From an uncultured Collinsella sp. (lineage in GTDB: Bacteria > Actinomycetota > Coriobacteriia > Coriobacteriales > Coriobacteriaceae), in contig CABSYW010000007.1 in the NCBI GenBank assembly GCA_902482035.1, positions 1 to 64,000 of the forward strand: a DNA stretch of 64,000 nucleotides. The letters run 5' to 3'. The position numbers were made by a program, and so were the translations under genes. Every line of letters begins with the position of its first letter. The stretch's first letter is position 1. The notes beneath the pieces were generated by a model, which was not told the DNA's origin, ran no database searches, and saw only the letters and a program-made list of their open reading frames with translations. Positions 32,466 to 40,879 of this stretch are shown piece after piece.

Positions 32466-32515
32466 ACACTCAAAAAAAAATAGCCGCCATCGCGTAATGC
32501 GAAGACGGCCACTTC
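32466..32515 (-). terminator. Orphan terminator-like hairpin on the minus strand
   Basis: On the minus strand GGCCGTCTTCGC pairs imperfectly with GCGATGGCGGCT and is followed by a run of nine T. No minus-strand gene lies upstream of it before the plus-strand tcdA, so its transcript is unknown. The rest of the 300-base gap (32390-32691) shows no ORF. Confidence 0.5.
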
Positions 32516-32691
32516 TCACGCCATATACGTGTTTCGGAGTTGGCCAACCCGCTGCAACGGGTGCCATCTGCTTCAATCTTATGCGAATCCCGATCCCATT
32601 TCAACAAACCCCAAGGGCTCAAATGAAATCGCGATAATACCTATAATGACGATAGCTAAAACACGATTCGCTTCCCCATCGGAGGATGTCT

Positions 32692-33486
32692 ATGACCGAA
32701 AACGCTACTGCTCTCGTCGAGACGCGCGATACCAAGCTCGAAATCATCATGGGCCGCGAGGCACTCGACAAGCTCGCCGATGCTACGGTGCTAGTGCTCG
32801 GCTGCGGAGGCGTGGGCTCCAACTGCTGCGAGGCACTCGCCCGCGGCGGCATCGGTCATTTCGTCATTCTGGACAAGGACATCATCACGCCCAGCAATAT
32901 CAATCGCCAGGCCATCGCCTTTCACAGCACCGTCGGCAAGCGCAAGGTTGACGTGATGGAAGCCATGATCCACGACATCAATCCCGCCGCTGCCGTCATC
33001 AAGCGAACTGAATACTTGCTGAGCGACAACATCGATGATTTCTTCGCGAGCGTTTTGGAGCAGACGGACGGCAAGCTCGACTACGTCGTCGACGCCATCG
33101 ACACCATCTCGGCCAAGCTCACCATTGCCAAATATGCTCAGGACCACGACATTCGTTTGGTTAGCTCCATGGGCGGGGCCAACAAGCTCCATCCCGAGTG
33201 CCTCCGCTTTGCCGACATTTTCGATACGGTACGTGACCCCATGAGCCGCATCATGCGCAAAGAATGCAAGAAGCGCGGAATCAAGAGCCTGCATGTACTG
33301 TTTAGCTGCGAGGAATCGGTTAAAACACAGCCCCGCGACCCTTCCAACATCCACGAGCGCACCGAGCTGGGAACCGCCAGCTTTATGCCGCCCATCATGG
33401 GCCAGATGATTGCCGGCGAGGTTATCCGCCAGATCAGCGGCCGCGGCACTGAGCGCGTACGCTCCGATGGCCAACGTCTGGACTAG
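32692..33486 (+). CDS. tcdA: TcdA-like tRNA threonylcarbamoyladenosine dehydratase (ThiF/E1 family)
   Basis: This 264-residue E1-like ATPase has the nucleotide loop VLVLGCGGVGSNCCEAL, the DKDIITPSNINRQ segment, DAIDTISAKL and SSMGGANKLHPE. Of the ThiF family this fits TcdA/CsdL best, which cyclises t6A at position 37 of tRNAs. The E1-type catalytic cysteine may be in LFSCEESVK. GGAGGA precedes ATG 32692; the ATG at 32686 is inside the ribosome site. The TatD gene follows after 14 bases in the same operon. Confidence 0.85.
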   Translation: MTENATALVETRDTKLEIIMGREALDKLADATVLVLGCGGVGSNCCEALARGGIGHFVILDKDIITPSNINRQAIAFHSTVGKRKVDVMEAMIHDINPAAAVIKRTEYLLSDNIDDFFASVLEQTDGKLDYVVDAIDTISAKLTIAKYAQDHDIRLVSSMGGANKLHPECLRFADIFDTVRDPMSRIMRKECKKRGIKSLHVLFSCEESVKTQPRDPSNIHERTELGTASFMPPIMGQMIAGEVIRQISGRGTERVRSDGQRLD

Positions 33487-33500
33487 CGGAGCGCACCGAG

Positions 33501-34283
33501 ATGGAGCCCCAGTTATTTGATGCACACTGCCATCTTGATTTAATGGCTCACCCGGACGCCGTTGCCGATGAGGCGACGGCGCTGGGCTTGGGTCTATTTG
33601 ACTGCGGCGTCAATCCGCGCGACTTTTCGGCCGCAAACGAGCGCGCCTGTCGCCAACCAGGCATCATCGCCGGCGTTGGGCTTCACCCCTGGTGGCTCGC
33701 CGATGGCCACTGCGGTTTTGTCGAAGTCAATCTGCTTTGCGAAGTTGCTGCCCAAGAACGCTACATCGGCGAAGTCGGACTCGACTTTTCCGCGCGCTTT
33801 GCTGGAAGTGAGCCGCTACAAATACAGGCACTTAACCGGCTCTGCGATGCGCTCGTGCAGCATCCTCTTACCGGGCGCGTGATATCAATTCACGCCGTTC
33901 GTTCGGCAGGAGCCGTACTGGACGTCCTCGAATCGCATGGACTACTCATCCCAAACCCCGACTCCCCCGTTATCATCTTCCACTGGTTTAGCGGTACTTC
34001 GGACGAACTCGCCCGCGCGCGAAACGTAGGCTGCTATTTTTCCGTGAACGAGCGTATGCTCGCCGCCAAACGCGGTCGCGAATACGCACGACAGATTCCA
34101 CTCGACCGTCTACTGCTCGAGACCGATGCGCCGGCCGAGCCAAACACAGAAACAAGCGCGCAGTCGCTCATCAGATCGCTCACAAGGACCTCAGAACGCA
34201 TCGCCTCGCTCAAAAACTGCGACGCAAAACACATTGAGTCGGCAGTTTTAGCAAATGCGCACTCTGTTTTTGGCCTTAGCTAA
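33501..34283 (+). CDS. TatD-family metal-dependent hydrolase
   Basis: This 260-residue TIM-barrel protein has the two N-terminal metal ligands in FDAHCHLD, then GLHPWW, IGEVGLDFSAR with the bridging Glu, HAVRS, a His in IIFHWFSG, and LLLETDAP with the last Asp. These are all ligands of the TatD fold. Members are 3'-5' DNA exonucleases or D-amino-acid tRNA-related hydrolases; the natural role varies. It follows tcdA closely. It ends convergent to the FGGY kinase gene of the large minus-strand operon. Confidence 0.85.
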   Translation: MEPQLFDAHCHLDLMAHPDAVADEATALGLGLFDCGVNPRDFSAANERACRQPGIIAGVGLHPWWLADGHCGFVEVNLLCEVAAQERYIGEVGLDFSARFAGSEPLQIQALNRLCDALVQHPLTGRVISIHAVRSAGAVLDVLESHGLLIPNPDSPVIIFHWFSGTSDELARARNVGCYFSVNERMLAAKRGREYARQIPLDRLLLETDAPAEPNTETSAQSLIRSLTRTSERIASLKNCDAKHIESAVLANAHSVFGLS

Positions 34284-34363
34284 ACCCTGTGGGCAAAAAA
34301 TGCCAAGGGGCATGCGAATCGCACAACGCAGCCCCTATTGGAAGGCAGTACAATTCGGCAGCA

Positions 34364-35881
34364 TCACACCAATTCGTGCATGAGATCACGGTTGCGTGCA
34401 TACAATTCGTCAAAGATATGACGACGCGACGCATACAACCCGTGGGCAGCCATATCGGGCACGATTGTTTGCGCAACGCCAAGGACTTGAGCGAGTTCAT
34501 CCCATGATGCATAGGCGCCACCTGCGAGAGCTGCCATGATGGCATCACCGAAGCATGCACCCACCGTAACCTTGGCAACCGAGACCTCGCGCCCGCATAC
34601 GTCGGCGATAGCCTGCATCCAAACTGGATTCTTGGTTCCACCTCCGACAAGCATAATGCGCCCAATTGGCAGTCCATGCTCTCGCTCGATAATGTCGACA
34701 TGGGATGCAACGGTATACGCGACGCCTTCCAAGGCGGCGCGAACCATATGGGCTCGCGTATGCCTTCCGGTCAGGCCAAAGAAGACGCCACGCGCCTCGG
34801 GATCGTTGAGCGGAGTACGCTCCCCCGCAAAGTACGGCAGACACAGGAGCCCATCGGCACCCGGCGCCACGTCGGCGGCATCATGCGCCATAACCGAATA
34901 TGCATCGGGGCCACCGTGGTCCTCGGCCTCCACGGCATCGCGATACAGCTCTTGGCGCAGCCACGATGTGAGCGCACCCGCCGTATTGGTCCCCGCGCAG
35001 ATCCCGTAAGTTCCGGGAATGATAAACGTCCCTGGCCACAGGCGGGCATCATCGATCATATGATCAGCTAGGTAGATGAAATACGCCGTACTCCCCAACT
35101 GAACCATCATATCGCCGGGACGGAATACACCCGTCGAAATGGCCTCGGCACCAGAGTCGCCCGTTCCCACTAAGACAGGTGTCCCTGCCGCGAGCCCCGT
35201 CGCCTCGGCCGCACGCCGCGTAATCACCCCGGCAATATCGATAGCCGACATTACCTCCGCCATCTGGTCAGGCCGGCAGAAACGAGCACATTCCCGAGCA
35301 TCAACCTTCCAGGTGTAGCGGTCGTATAGGGGAAGAAAATCCTCCGCCAAATAACGGTCCACCGTAAAACGCCCCGTCAACTTTGCGCACAAAAACGATG
35401 ACGCCGTCAGGAACTTCGCGGCACGTTCGTGCACATCGGGCATATTCTCCTTAAACCACAAGATCTTGGGAGCAATATCTGACGAACAGGGATCGTGCCC
35501 GAAAAGCTCGCGTGCGCGATCTGACCCATATTCGGAAAGGAGCTCGTCAATCTGCGGCTTCGACCGCGCATCGACTCCATACAAAATCGCGGGCGCCAGC
35601 GCGTTGCACTCGGTATCAGCCGGCACGCAGTCGCAACCCAATGCGGAAAGGCCCACGCATCCAATCTGCGCCGCATTAACCCCCGATCGCGCCACCAACT
35701 CGCGCGACAAGCGGCAAAAATCGCCCCACCAAACTGCCTCCGCATCATGCTGGTACCATCCGTCACACGGGTTGTCCGTCTCGTGTCCACAAGAGGCTTG
35801 GCAAACGATGTTGCATCGATCATCGATTAAAACGCCTTTAGAGGCGCTTGTCCCAATATCAATACCCAGATAGAACGCCAT
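34364..35881 (-). CDS. FGGY-family carbohydrate kinase
   Basis: This 505-residue sugar kinase has two actin-like domains: phosphate loop LGIDIGTSASKGVLID at the start, catalytic Asp region GVDARSKPQ, VLVGTGDSGAEAISTG, and the C-terminal adenosine motif IMLVGGGTKNPVWMQAIADV. It resembles the xylulokinase/gluconokinase group. It is the last gene of the unit that begins at the carrier gene (44789), only 6 bases behind the BtpA-like gene. The substrate is unknown; in this operon it might be a sugar or polyol moiety released or altered by the neighbours. Confidence 0.85.
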   Translation of the reverse strand: MAFYLGIDIGTSASKGVLIDDRCNIVCQASCGHETDNPCDGWYQHDAEAVWWGDFCRLSRELVARSGVNAAQIGCVGLSALGCDCVPADTECNALAPAILYGVDARSKPQIDELLSEYGSDRARELFGHDPCSSDIAPKILWFKENMPDVHERAAKFLTASSFLCAKLTGRFTVDRYLAEDFLPLYDRYTWKVDARECARFCRPDQMAEVMSAIDIAGVITRRAAEATGLAAGTPVLVGTGDSGAEAISTGVFRPGDMMVQLGSTAYFIYLADHMIDDARLWPGTFIIPGTYGICAGTNTAGALTSWLRQELYRDAVEAEDHGGPDAYSVMAHDAADVAPGADGLLCLPYFAGERTPLNDPEARGVFFGLTGRHTRAHMVRAALEGVAYTVASHVDIIEREHGLPIGRIMLVGGGTKNPVWMQAIADVCGREVSVAKVTVGACFGDAIMAALAGGAYASWDELAQVLGVAQTIVPDMAAHGLYASRRHIFDELYARNRDLMHELV

Positions 35882-35887
35882 GAGCGC

Positions 35888-36697
35888 CTACTCCCCTCGC
35901 GCCGTACGAGCGGCAGCCATAAAACGAACCACCCGCTCAACATCGACCGGGGCATCCAGCTTTCCGTCGCACTTTAAGCACGTGCCGACAAACGCACCAT
36001 CGTAGTGAGCGAATACGTCAGCCACGGTATTTTCGCGACAACCGGTGCCACATACCACAGGTACTTCGCCAACACGCTCGCGGACTTCATCGGCAAGCTC
36101 GCCCGAAGCGCCACGACCGGCAGCCGAACCGCCGATGACCATTGCATCCGGAAGGCAATTAAAGAGAAGTGAATCGGCAATGTCCGCAGTCGTGCGGTCG
36201 TTGAGATAAACCTCCCCCTCGCTCGTGATGAAGTGAAAAAGCTTGAGGTCGTCCAAGCGCAGCGCCGCCTTGCGACGCATGGTGTGAGCGAAATCTCGGT
36301 TAATCAGCCCAAGATCACCGGCCCAGGCACCGCAAAAATTGCAGCGTGTGAACTGCGCGTCGACGGCAGCGCACAGCTCGATTGTGGCATCACCATCGTA
36401 AATAGCCTCAGCTCCCCAAGGGGTCGACAGATCATGGGATAGAGCCCCGATTACATAGCCCATCGATGCAAGGGTTGAGGGAGAAACGTGCTGCTCATAG
36501 GGCATCGAGAGCTCATTGGTAATCAAAATGCCATCGACACCGCCCTGCTGCAACGCCTCGAGATCGCGCTTGGCGGCTTCCACGACCTGCGACACGCTTC
36601 CGCCCGGGTAATACAGTGGATCGCCCGGCAGAGGATGCAGGTGCAGCATTCCGATAACCGGCTTTTCGGTCTTGAACATCGAGGTTAGAAACGACAT
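35888..36697 (-). CDS. BtpA/SgcQ-family TIM-barrel protein
   Basis: This 269-residue protein has the family start KPVIGMLHLHPLPGDPLY, then DLEALQQGGVDGILITNELSMPY, and a C-terminal phosphate-binding-like VVCGTGCRENTVADVF with DGAFVGTCLKCDG. BtpA was named for photosystem I biogenesis in cyanobacteria; SgcQ occurs in an enterobacterial sugar operon. No enzymatic reaction is firmly known for these. AAGGAGC precedes ATG 36697. Its place among sugar kinases argues for a role in sugar-phosphate chemistry. Confidence 0.85.
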   Translation of the reverse strand: MSFLTSMFKTEKPVIGMLHLHPLPGDPLYYPGGSVSQVVEAAKRDLEALQQGGVDGILITNELSMPYEQHVSPSTLASMGYVIGALSHDLSTPWGAEAIYDGDATIELCAAVDAQFTRCNFCGAWAGDLGLINRDFAHTMRRKAALRLDDLKLFHFITSEGEVYLNDRTTADIADSLLFNCLPDAMVIGGSAAGRGASGELADEVRERVGEVPVVCGTGCRENTVADVFAHYDGAFVGTCLKCDGKLDAPVDVERVVRFMAAARTARGE

Positions 36698-36730
36698 AAC
36701 GTGCTCCTTCATAGAGTTATTGCAGGGACG

Positions 36731-37159
36731 TTACTCCCCCAGCACCTCGACGTACACTTTTCGCTTCTGCGGACCGTCAAACTCCGCAAGATAGATGTTC
36801 TGGGCACTTCCGCACACGATGTGGCCATCTTGGACGGGAAAGAAGCAACTGTTTCCACAAATCATGCTCTTGATATGCCCACAGGAGTTGTTGCCGGTGG
36901 CTCCATAGCTCGGCAGGAAGTGTGCATGCGCATAGGGGGCATCGAGTGGGGCGATGCGATCAAGCGTCTCCATAAGATCCGTCTCCACGCAGGGCAGCCC
37001 CTCGTTTACCACGATTCCACAGGTCGTATGCAACAAAATAATCGCTGCCAAGCCATTGGTCACCGAGCTGCGTTCGATGGCAGCGTGCACGTCTTCGGTA
37101 ATATCGATGAACTGGTCCGGAGCAGTCGATAGATAGTTCAATGTCTCGAGCGTCACCAT
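36731..37159 (-). CDS. YjbQ-family (UPF0047) protein
   Basis: This 142-residue protein contains VTNGLAAIILLHTTCGIVVNEG, DAPYAHAHFLPSYGATGNNSCGHIKSMICGNS and the end GSAQNIYLAEFDGPQKRKVYVEVLGE, the complete YjbQ family pattern with its conserved His and Asn. YjbQ of E. coli shows weak thiamine-phosphate-synthase activity and the true role is debated. It lies two bases behind the amidohydrolase gene, tightly coupled. In this setting a metabolic repair or sugar-phosphate role seems likelier than thiamine synthesis. Confidence 0.88.
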   Translation of the reverse strand: MVTLETLNYLSTAPDQFIDITEDVHAAIERSSVTNGLAAIILLHTTCGIVVNEGLPCVETDLMETLDRIAPLDAPYAHAHFLPSYGATGNNSCGHIKSMICGNSCFFPVQDGHIVCGSAQNIYLAEFDGPQKRKVYVEVLGE

Positions 37160-37161
37160 GT

Positions 37162-38022
37162 TTACTCATCCCCTTCAAGAAAACGCAGGGCATTACCCCA
37201 GTAGAGCCTTTCTCGCGCATCATCGCGCATGGGCACGGTATCGAGCGCCCGCTTGAGTTTGAATGCACGGAAGCGCGGCGTATTGCTGGCGAACATCACT
37301 TGGTGCGATAGCGCGCGCTCATACCACAGCGGCCCCATATCGACCGTGAAAAGACGCTGCATCATCTCCTCGGGCGAATCGATGTAAGTGATAGAGGTGT
37401 CCGTGTAGCAGTTGGGATACTTGAGCAGCATCGCCACGGTCTCGCGTACCCAGGGCCAGCCAAAGTGAGTCAAACTAAAGCGCACATTTGGATGCGTTGC
37501 GATTGTGTGCTCAAATGCAAGCGGGTTACTGCGCGAGAGCTCTGCGCCAGGCTCCCAAGACATACCGGCATGGAAAACCACCGGCTTGTTATAGCGCTCG
37601 CACAGCTCGTAAAGCGGCTCGGCCACAGCATCATCGGGGGCAAAACCCTGCTTTGCAGGATGCAGGCAAAGCCCCTTTGCCCCCAACTCGGTAAAGGCGC
37701 GCTCCAGTTCGTCTGCGGCACCGCTCACCTGCGGGTCTACGCTCGCAAATCCCCACAGACGATCGGGATGCGCGGCAACCAGCATGGCAATCTGGTCATT
37801 GGTGCCAAAGTGCCCTCCGCATGCCGTGGTTACATCGAGCGGCATGAGCACGCTCTTCTGCACGTCACAGATATCCATCTCGACTTGAAGCTCATCCCAA
37901 TCCATGGGGCCCATATGCCCCATACCAAATTCTCGTGACCAAAAACCGAATCCATCAGGCTCATCACCCGGCGTACAGATCTCGCCGTAGAGCATAGGAT
38001 GGACCAACATGTCGATAACCAT
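37162..38022 (-). CDS. Amidohydrolase_2-family metal-dependent hydrolase
   Basis: This 286-residue TIM-barrel protein has a metal-type start MVIDMLVHPMLYG (DxxxH instead of the usual HxH), GFASVDPQVSGAADELERAFTELGAKGLCLHP, VVFHAGMSWEPGAEL with His, LTHFGWPWVRETVAMLLKYPNCYTDTS, and a final Asn/Asp at FASNTPRF. These are marks of the ACMSD-like amidohydrolase 2 group, hydrolases or decarboxylases of ring or carboxylate substrates. GGAAAGGA precedes ATG 38022. The substrate is unknown. Confidence 0.8.
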   Translation of the reverse strand: MVIDMLVHPMLYGEICTPGDEPDGFGFWSREFGMGHMGPMDWDELQVEMDICDVQKSVLMPLDVTTACGGHFGTNDQIAMLVAAHPDRLWGFASVDPQVSGAADELERAFTELGAKGLCLHPAKQGFAPDDAVAEPLYELCERYNKPVVFHAGMSWEPGAELSRSNPLAFEHTIATHPNVRFSLTHFGWPWVRETVAMLLKYPNCYTDTSITYIDSPEEMMQRLFTVDMGPLWYERALSHQVMFASNTPRFRAFKLKRALDTVPMRDDARERLYWGNALRFLEGDE

Positions 38023-38049
38023 TTCATACTCCTTTCCAGGCATTTGACC

Positions 38050-38850
38050 CTAGTACGGCTCAAACGAACCAATCACTCGGGACGACAGCTCAGCGCCCGC
38101 CTTCATACACGCCGGAATATCAAGGCCATCGATCACGCCCTTGGTAAACCCGGCAATATACGAGTCGCCGGCACCCACGGTATTAACGACCTTCTCCGCC
38201 GGTACGATCCCGCACTCATAGAAGCGCTCACCGTCATAGGCAATGCTCCCCTTCTCGCCAAGCGTGGCAACCGCAACGCGCGGTCCCAATTCCTGCACAT
38301 GGCGTACCCAGTCCCGCAGCTCCGGAGTGTCCTCTTCAAACGACATGAACGCATAGTCTACGTAAGGAAAATGAGCCTCGCATGCATATTCGGGATCCTG
38401 GCTGAACACCGAGAAGTCCATAACCACCGTCTTGCCCGCATCATGCCATTCGGGCAGGAGGTCCAAACAATTGCCAAACAGGTCGGTATGAATGATGTCA
38501 TGCTCTAGGATAAACGCCCGGTCATCTTCATTCGGACGATATGTCTCCATTACGCCATCGATTGCCTCGAGATGCACGCGATCGACGCCGTCTTTCAATG
38601 CCATGAGCATCACCGAGGTGTCGCCATCCTCCACCCGCAGATGTGAGATATCGAGCCCCTCAGCGGCCAGCGCCTCTCTCATCTTGTCTCCGTACTCGTC
38701 CTTGCCGACAACCGACACGGCGGATACCGAAACGCCCATTCGTGCAAGATGGATACCCCAGTCAATGCCATTACCAGTCGGATAGAACACGCCGATGTTT
38801 TGATAGACGTCCGCACAGCAAAAACCAGCCGCGCACGCTTTAATACCCAT
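38050..38850 (-). CDS. PfkB-family sugar kinase, FrlD-like (copy 1)
   Basis: This 266-residue ribokinase-fold protein has GNGIDWGIHLARMGVSVSAVSVVGKDEYG near the N-terminus and the anion hole with catalytic base NTVGAGDSYIAGF near residue 235. It resembles fructoselysine 6-kinase FrlD (GFCCADVYQN start). It is about half identical by eye to the kinase encoded just upstream (39835-38972), so the operon carries two related kinases, perhaps for two substrates such as fructoselysine and another Amadori compound. GGAGA precedes ATG 38850. Confidence 0.82.
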   Translation of the reverse strand: MGIKACAAGFCCADVYQNIGVFYPTGNGIDWGIHLARMGVSVSAVSVVGKDEYGDKMREALAAEGLDISHLRVEDGDTSVMLMALKDGVDRVHLEAIDGVMETYRPNEDDRAFILEHDIIHTDLFGNCLDLLPEWHDAGKTVVMDFSVFSQDPEYACEAHFPYVDYAFMSFEEDTPELRDWVRHVQELGPRVAVATLGEKGSIAYDGERFYECGIVPAEKVVNTVGAGDSYIAGFTKGVIDGLDIPACMKAGAELSSRVIGSFEPY

Positions 38851-38971
38851 GGTCTTCTCCAATGTTCAAAAGGGGACCCACCACATGGCGAGCCCCCTTT
38901 TCGCGTTTCGCTTATTGTTTTGCATCGGCCGTCCAAGGCCTCATAGCCAGACCGCCGTACGCTTTCTTAAG

Positions 38972-39835
38972 CTATTCGACGATTGGTGCTCCGTGGCCCC
39001 AAGAACCTTCCATGCCGCACACGGTCGAGGCAAACCCGGCAGCAAAGTCGAGCGCGCGCTCGATGGCCTCGGCGCCATCCTCACCGCGCTTGGCGGAATC
39101 GAGATAGCACATCAAAAACGAGGTGAGGAACGAGTCGCCCGCCCCCATGGTGTCCTTCATGTCCGTTACCGGTTTAGCCAGCTGGCGGTAATAACGCTCG
39201 CCGTCGTAAGCAATGCAGCCCTCGGCGCCCGCCGTAGCCGACACAAAACGCGGACCCAGGCCCTTCACCCATGCCAGACGCTCGCGAATCTCGTCCTCAC
39301 TCGCGGCATCCGCCGCACTAAAGAAAGCGAAATCGACGTAGGGCGCAATCTGCTCGTAGTACTCGTCGGTGGAGTCGTCCGAAAAGTCAAAAGAGACCGT
39401 GACGCCCGCAGCCTTCAGCTTGGGCAGCTCGCGCTCGGTAAAGCAATAGTTGCCCGAATGAACCACATCGAACTGCTTCATGTACGAAAGGTCAAAGCGA
39501 TCGAGGACATAGCGCGCATCGCCACGGATACCGCCCTCGTTGGAGCCGAGGAAGACACGGTCACCGTCAACGACGGTCACGCGAGCCGCTCCGTTCTCGC
39601 CAATCATCTGCTCGCACTTGTCAAGCTCGATACCTTCATCCTCGAGGCTTGCAATGACATGCTCGGCAGCGGCGTCATTGCCAAAAATGCCCATGTATGC
39701 GGAGCGTGCGGCACCGCATTTCTTGGCATAAACGGCGAAGTTCACCGCATTGCCGCCGGGATACATGGTGTGGATATGCTCGTAGCGATCGACGACGTTG
39801 TCGCCAAATCCGAGCGCGTTAACGTTAAATGCCAT
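38972..39835 (-). CDS. frlD: PfkB-family sugar kinase, probable fructoselysine 6-kinase (copy 2)
   Basis: This 287-residue ribokinase-fold enzyme begins ALGFGDNVVDRYEHIHTMYPGGNAVNFAVYAKKCGA, close to FrlD, and has the catalytic DTMGAGDSFLTSFL. FrlD phosphorylates fructoselysine at O6 so that FrlB can split it. It lies 14 bases behind the frlB-like gene. Which of the two PfkB kinases acts on fructoselysine itself cannot be settled from sequence; this one has the more FrlD-like N-terminus (CFTERELPKLKAAG). Confidence 0.82.
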   Translation of the reverse strand: MAFNVNALGFGDNVVDRYEHIHTMYPGGNAVNFAVYAKKCGAARSAYMGIFGNDAAAEHVIASLEDEGIELDKCEQMIGENGAARVTVVDGDRVFLGSNEGGIRGDARYVLDRFDLSYMKQFDVVHSGNYCFTERELPKLKAAGVTVSFDFSDDSTDEYYEQIAPYVDFAFFSAADAASEDEIRERLAWVKGLGPRFVSATAGAEGCIAYDGERYYRQLAKPVTDMKDTMGAGDSFLTSFLMCYLDSAKRGEDGAEAIERALDFAAGFASTVCGMEGSWGHGAPIVE

Positions 39836-39849
39836 GGCCTTTGCCCCTT

Positions 39850-40818
39850 CTAGTACTCGACAACACCCATATAGCGACGGAAATCGGGATCGTGATCAAA
39901 CACCTTGCCGCGTGCAGCACGCAGCTCGCAGTTCATGGCGTAGAACAGCACCGGGTCCAGATAGGCACGGACGCTCGCCGGCACGGCTTCCATACCGTAC
40001 TCCTTGGCATCGAGCACCATCAGCGTATCGGTATGCGTCTTAAGGAACGCCAGGGCGCGCTCGTCCATAGCACGGCACTCGCTGGAGCCCATCTGCAGGA
40101 AGTAAAAAACGCCATCCTGAGTAGCCTCGAAGGGGCCGTGGAAGTACTCGGCAGAGTGGATGTAGCTGCAGTGCTGCCACTGCATCTCCATAAGAGAGCA
40201 GATAGCGAAACCGTAGGTCTGGCTAAAGTTGGGACCACTGCCCAGAATATAGAAGAACTCGTGCTCCTGGCAAAGCTTGGCAAAGCGATCGCCCAGCTCG
40301 GCATTTACCTTCTCACGTGCCGGAGGAAGAATCTTATCCATCTCGGCGATACCGGCATACATATCGGCAAGATCGGCGTAGCCCTCCTGCTGATCGAGCA
40401 GCTCGGCCGCAAGCGACAGCGAAATGCCAGCGGGGACCTCGGCCTGCGGCACGCCCTCGCCCCACGGGTAGACCCACGTGGTCCACTTGCCGGAGTCAAT
40501 CTTGGATCCAGCGTTGTCGGTCTGGGCGATCACCGTAGCGCCGGCAGCAAGGGCAATCTCACAGCCCTCGACGACCTCGGGGGTGTTGCCACTATGGCTG
40601 CAAGCAATGACCAGGGACTTCTCGCCCAGACGACGCGGACGCATGATATCGAACTCGCGAGCCGTATAGATATACGAAGTGAAGGTGGTTGCCTCGCGCT
40701 GCAGAAGCTCATGAGCCGGGATCAAATCGATCATGGAGCCGCCGCAAGCAATCCAGTAGACGCTGTCGAACTTGCCCTTCTCGGCAATTGCCTCTTTGAT
40801 CAGATCGTGTGCGTTCAT
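39850..40818 (-). CDS. frlB: Fructoselysine 6-phosphate deglycase-like SIS-domain protein
   Basis: This 322-residue protein has two SIS sugar-isomerase domains: YWIACGGSMIDLIPAHELL, VIACSHSGNTPEVVEGCEIALAAGATVIAQTD, then FYILGSGPNFSQTYGFAICSLMEMQW and HSAEYFHGPFEA. This follows the FrlB/glucoselysine-deglycase pattern. FrlB hydrolyses fructoselysine 6-phosphate to glucose 6-phosphate and lysine. AAAGGA precedes ATG 40818; the start codon 69 bases further up lies in the end of the epimerase gene. Together with FrlC and FrlD neighbours the assignment is strong. Confidence 0.87.
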   Translation of the reverse strand: MNAHDLIKEAIAEKGKFDSVYWIACGGSMIDLIPAHELLQREATTFTSYIYTAREFDIMRPRRLGEKSLVIACSHSGNTPEVVEGCEIALAAGATVIAQTDNAGSKIDSGKWTTWVYPWGEGVPQAEVPAGISLSLAAELLDQQEGYADLADMYAGIAEMDKILPPAREKVNAELGDRFAKLCQEHEFFYILGSGPNFSQTYGFAICSLMEMQWQHCSYIHSAEYFHGPFEATQDGVFYFLQMGSSECRAMDERALAFLKTHTDTLMVLDAKEYGMEAVPASVRAYLDPVLFYAMNCELRAARGKVFDHDPDFRRYMGVVEY

Positions 40819-40879
40819 ATCCAGTTCCTTTCTTGTTTGGCCGCAATCAATGACGTTGGTTGCGTGGCCGATAGTTGTT

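Noticed and set aside
36731..37159. Thiamine synthesis gene call for the YjbQ-like protein
   Set aside because: Thiamine-phosphate synthase activity of this family is weak and debated, and no thi gene is nearby.
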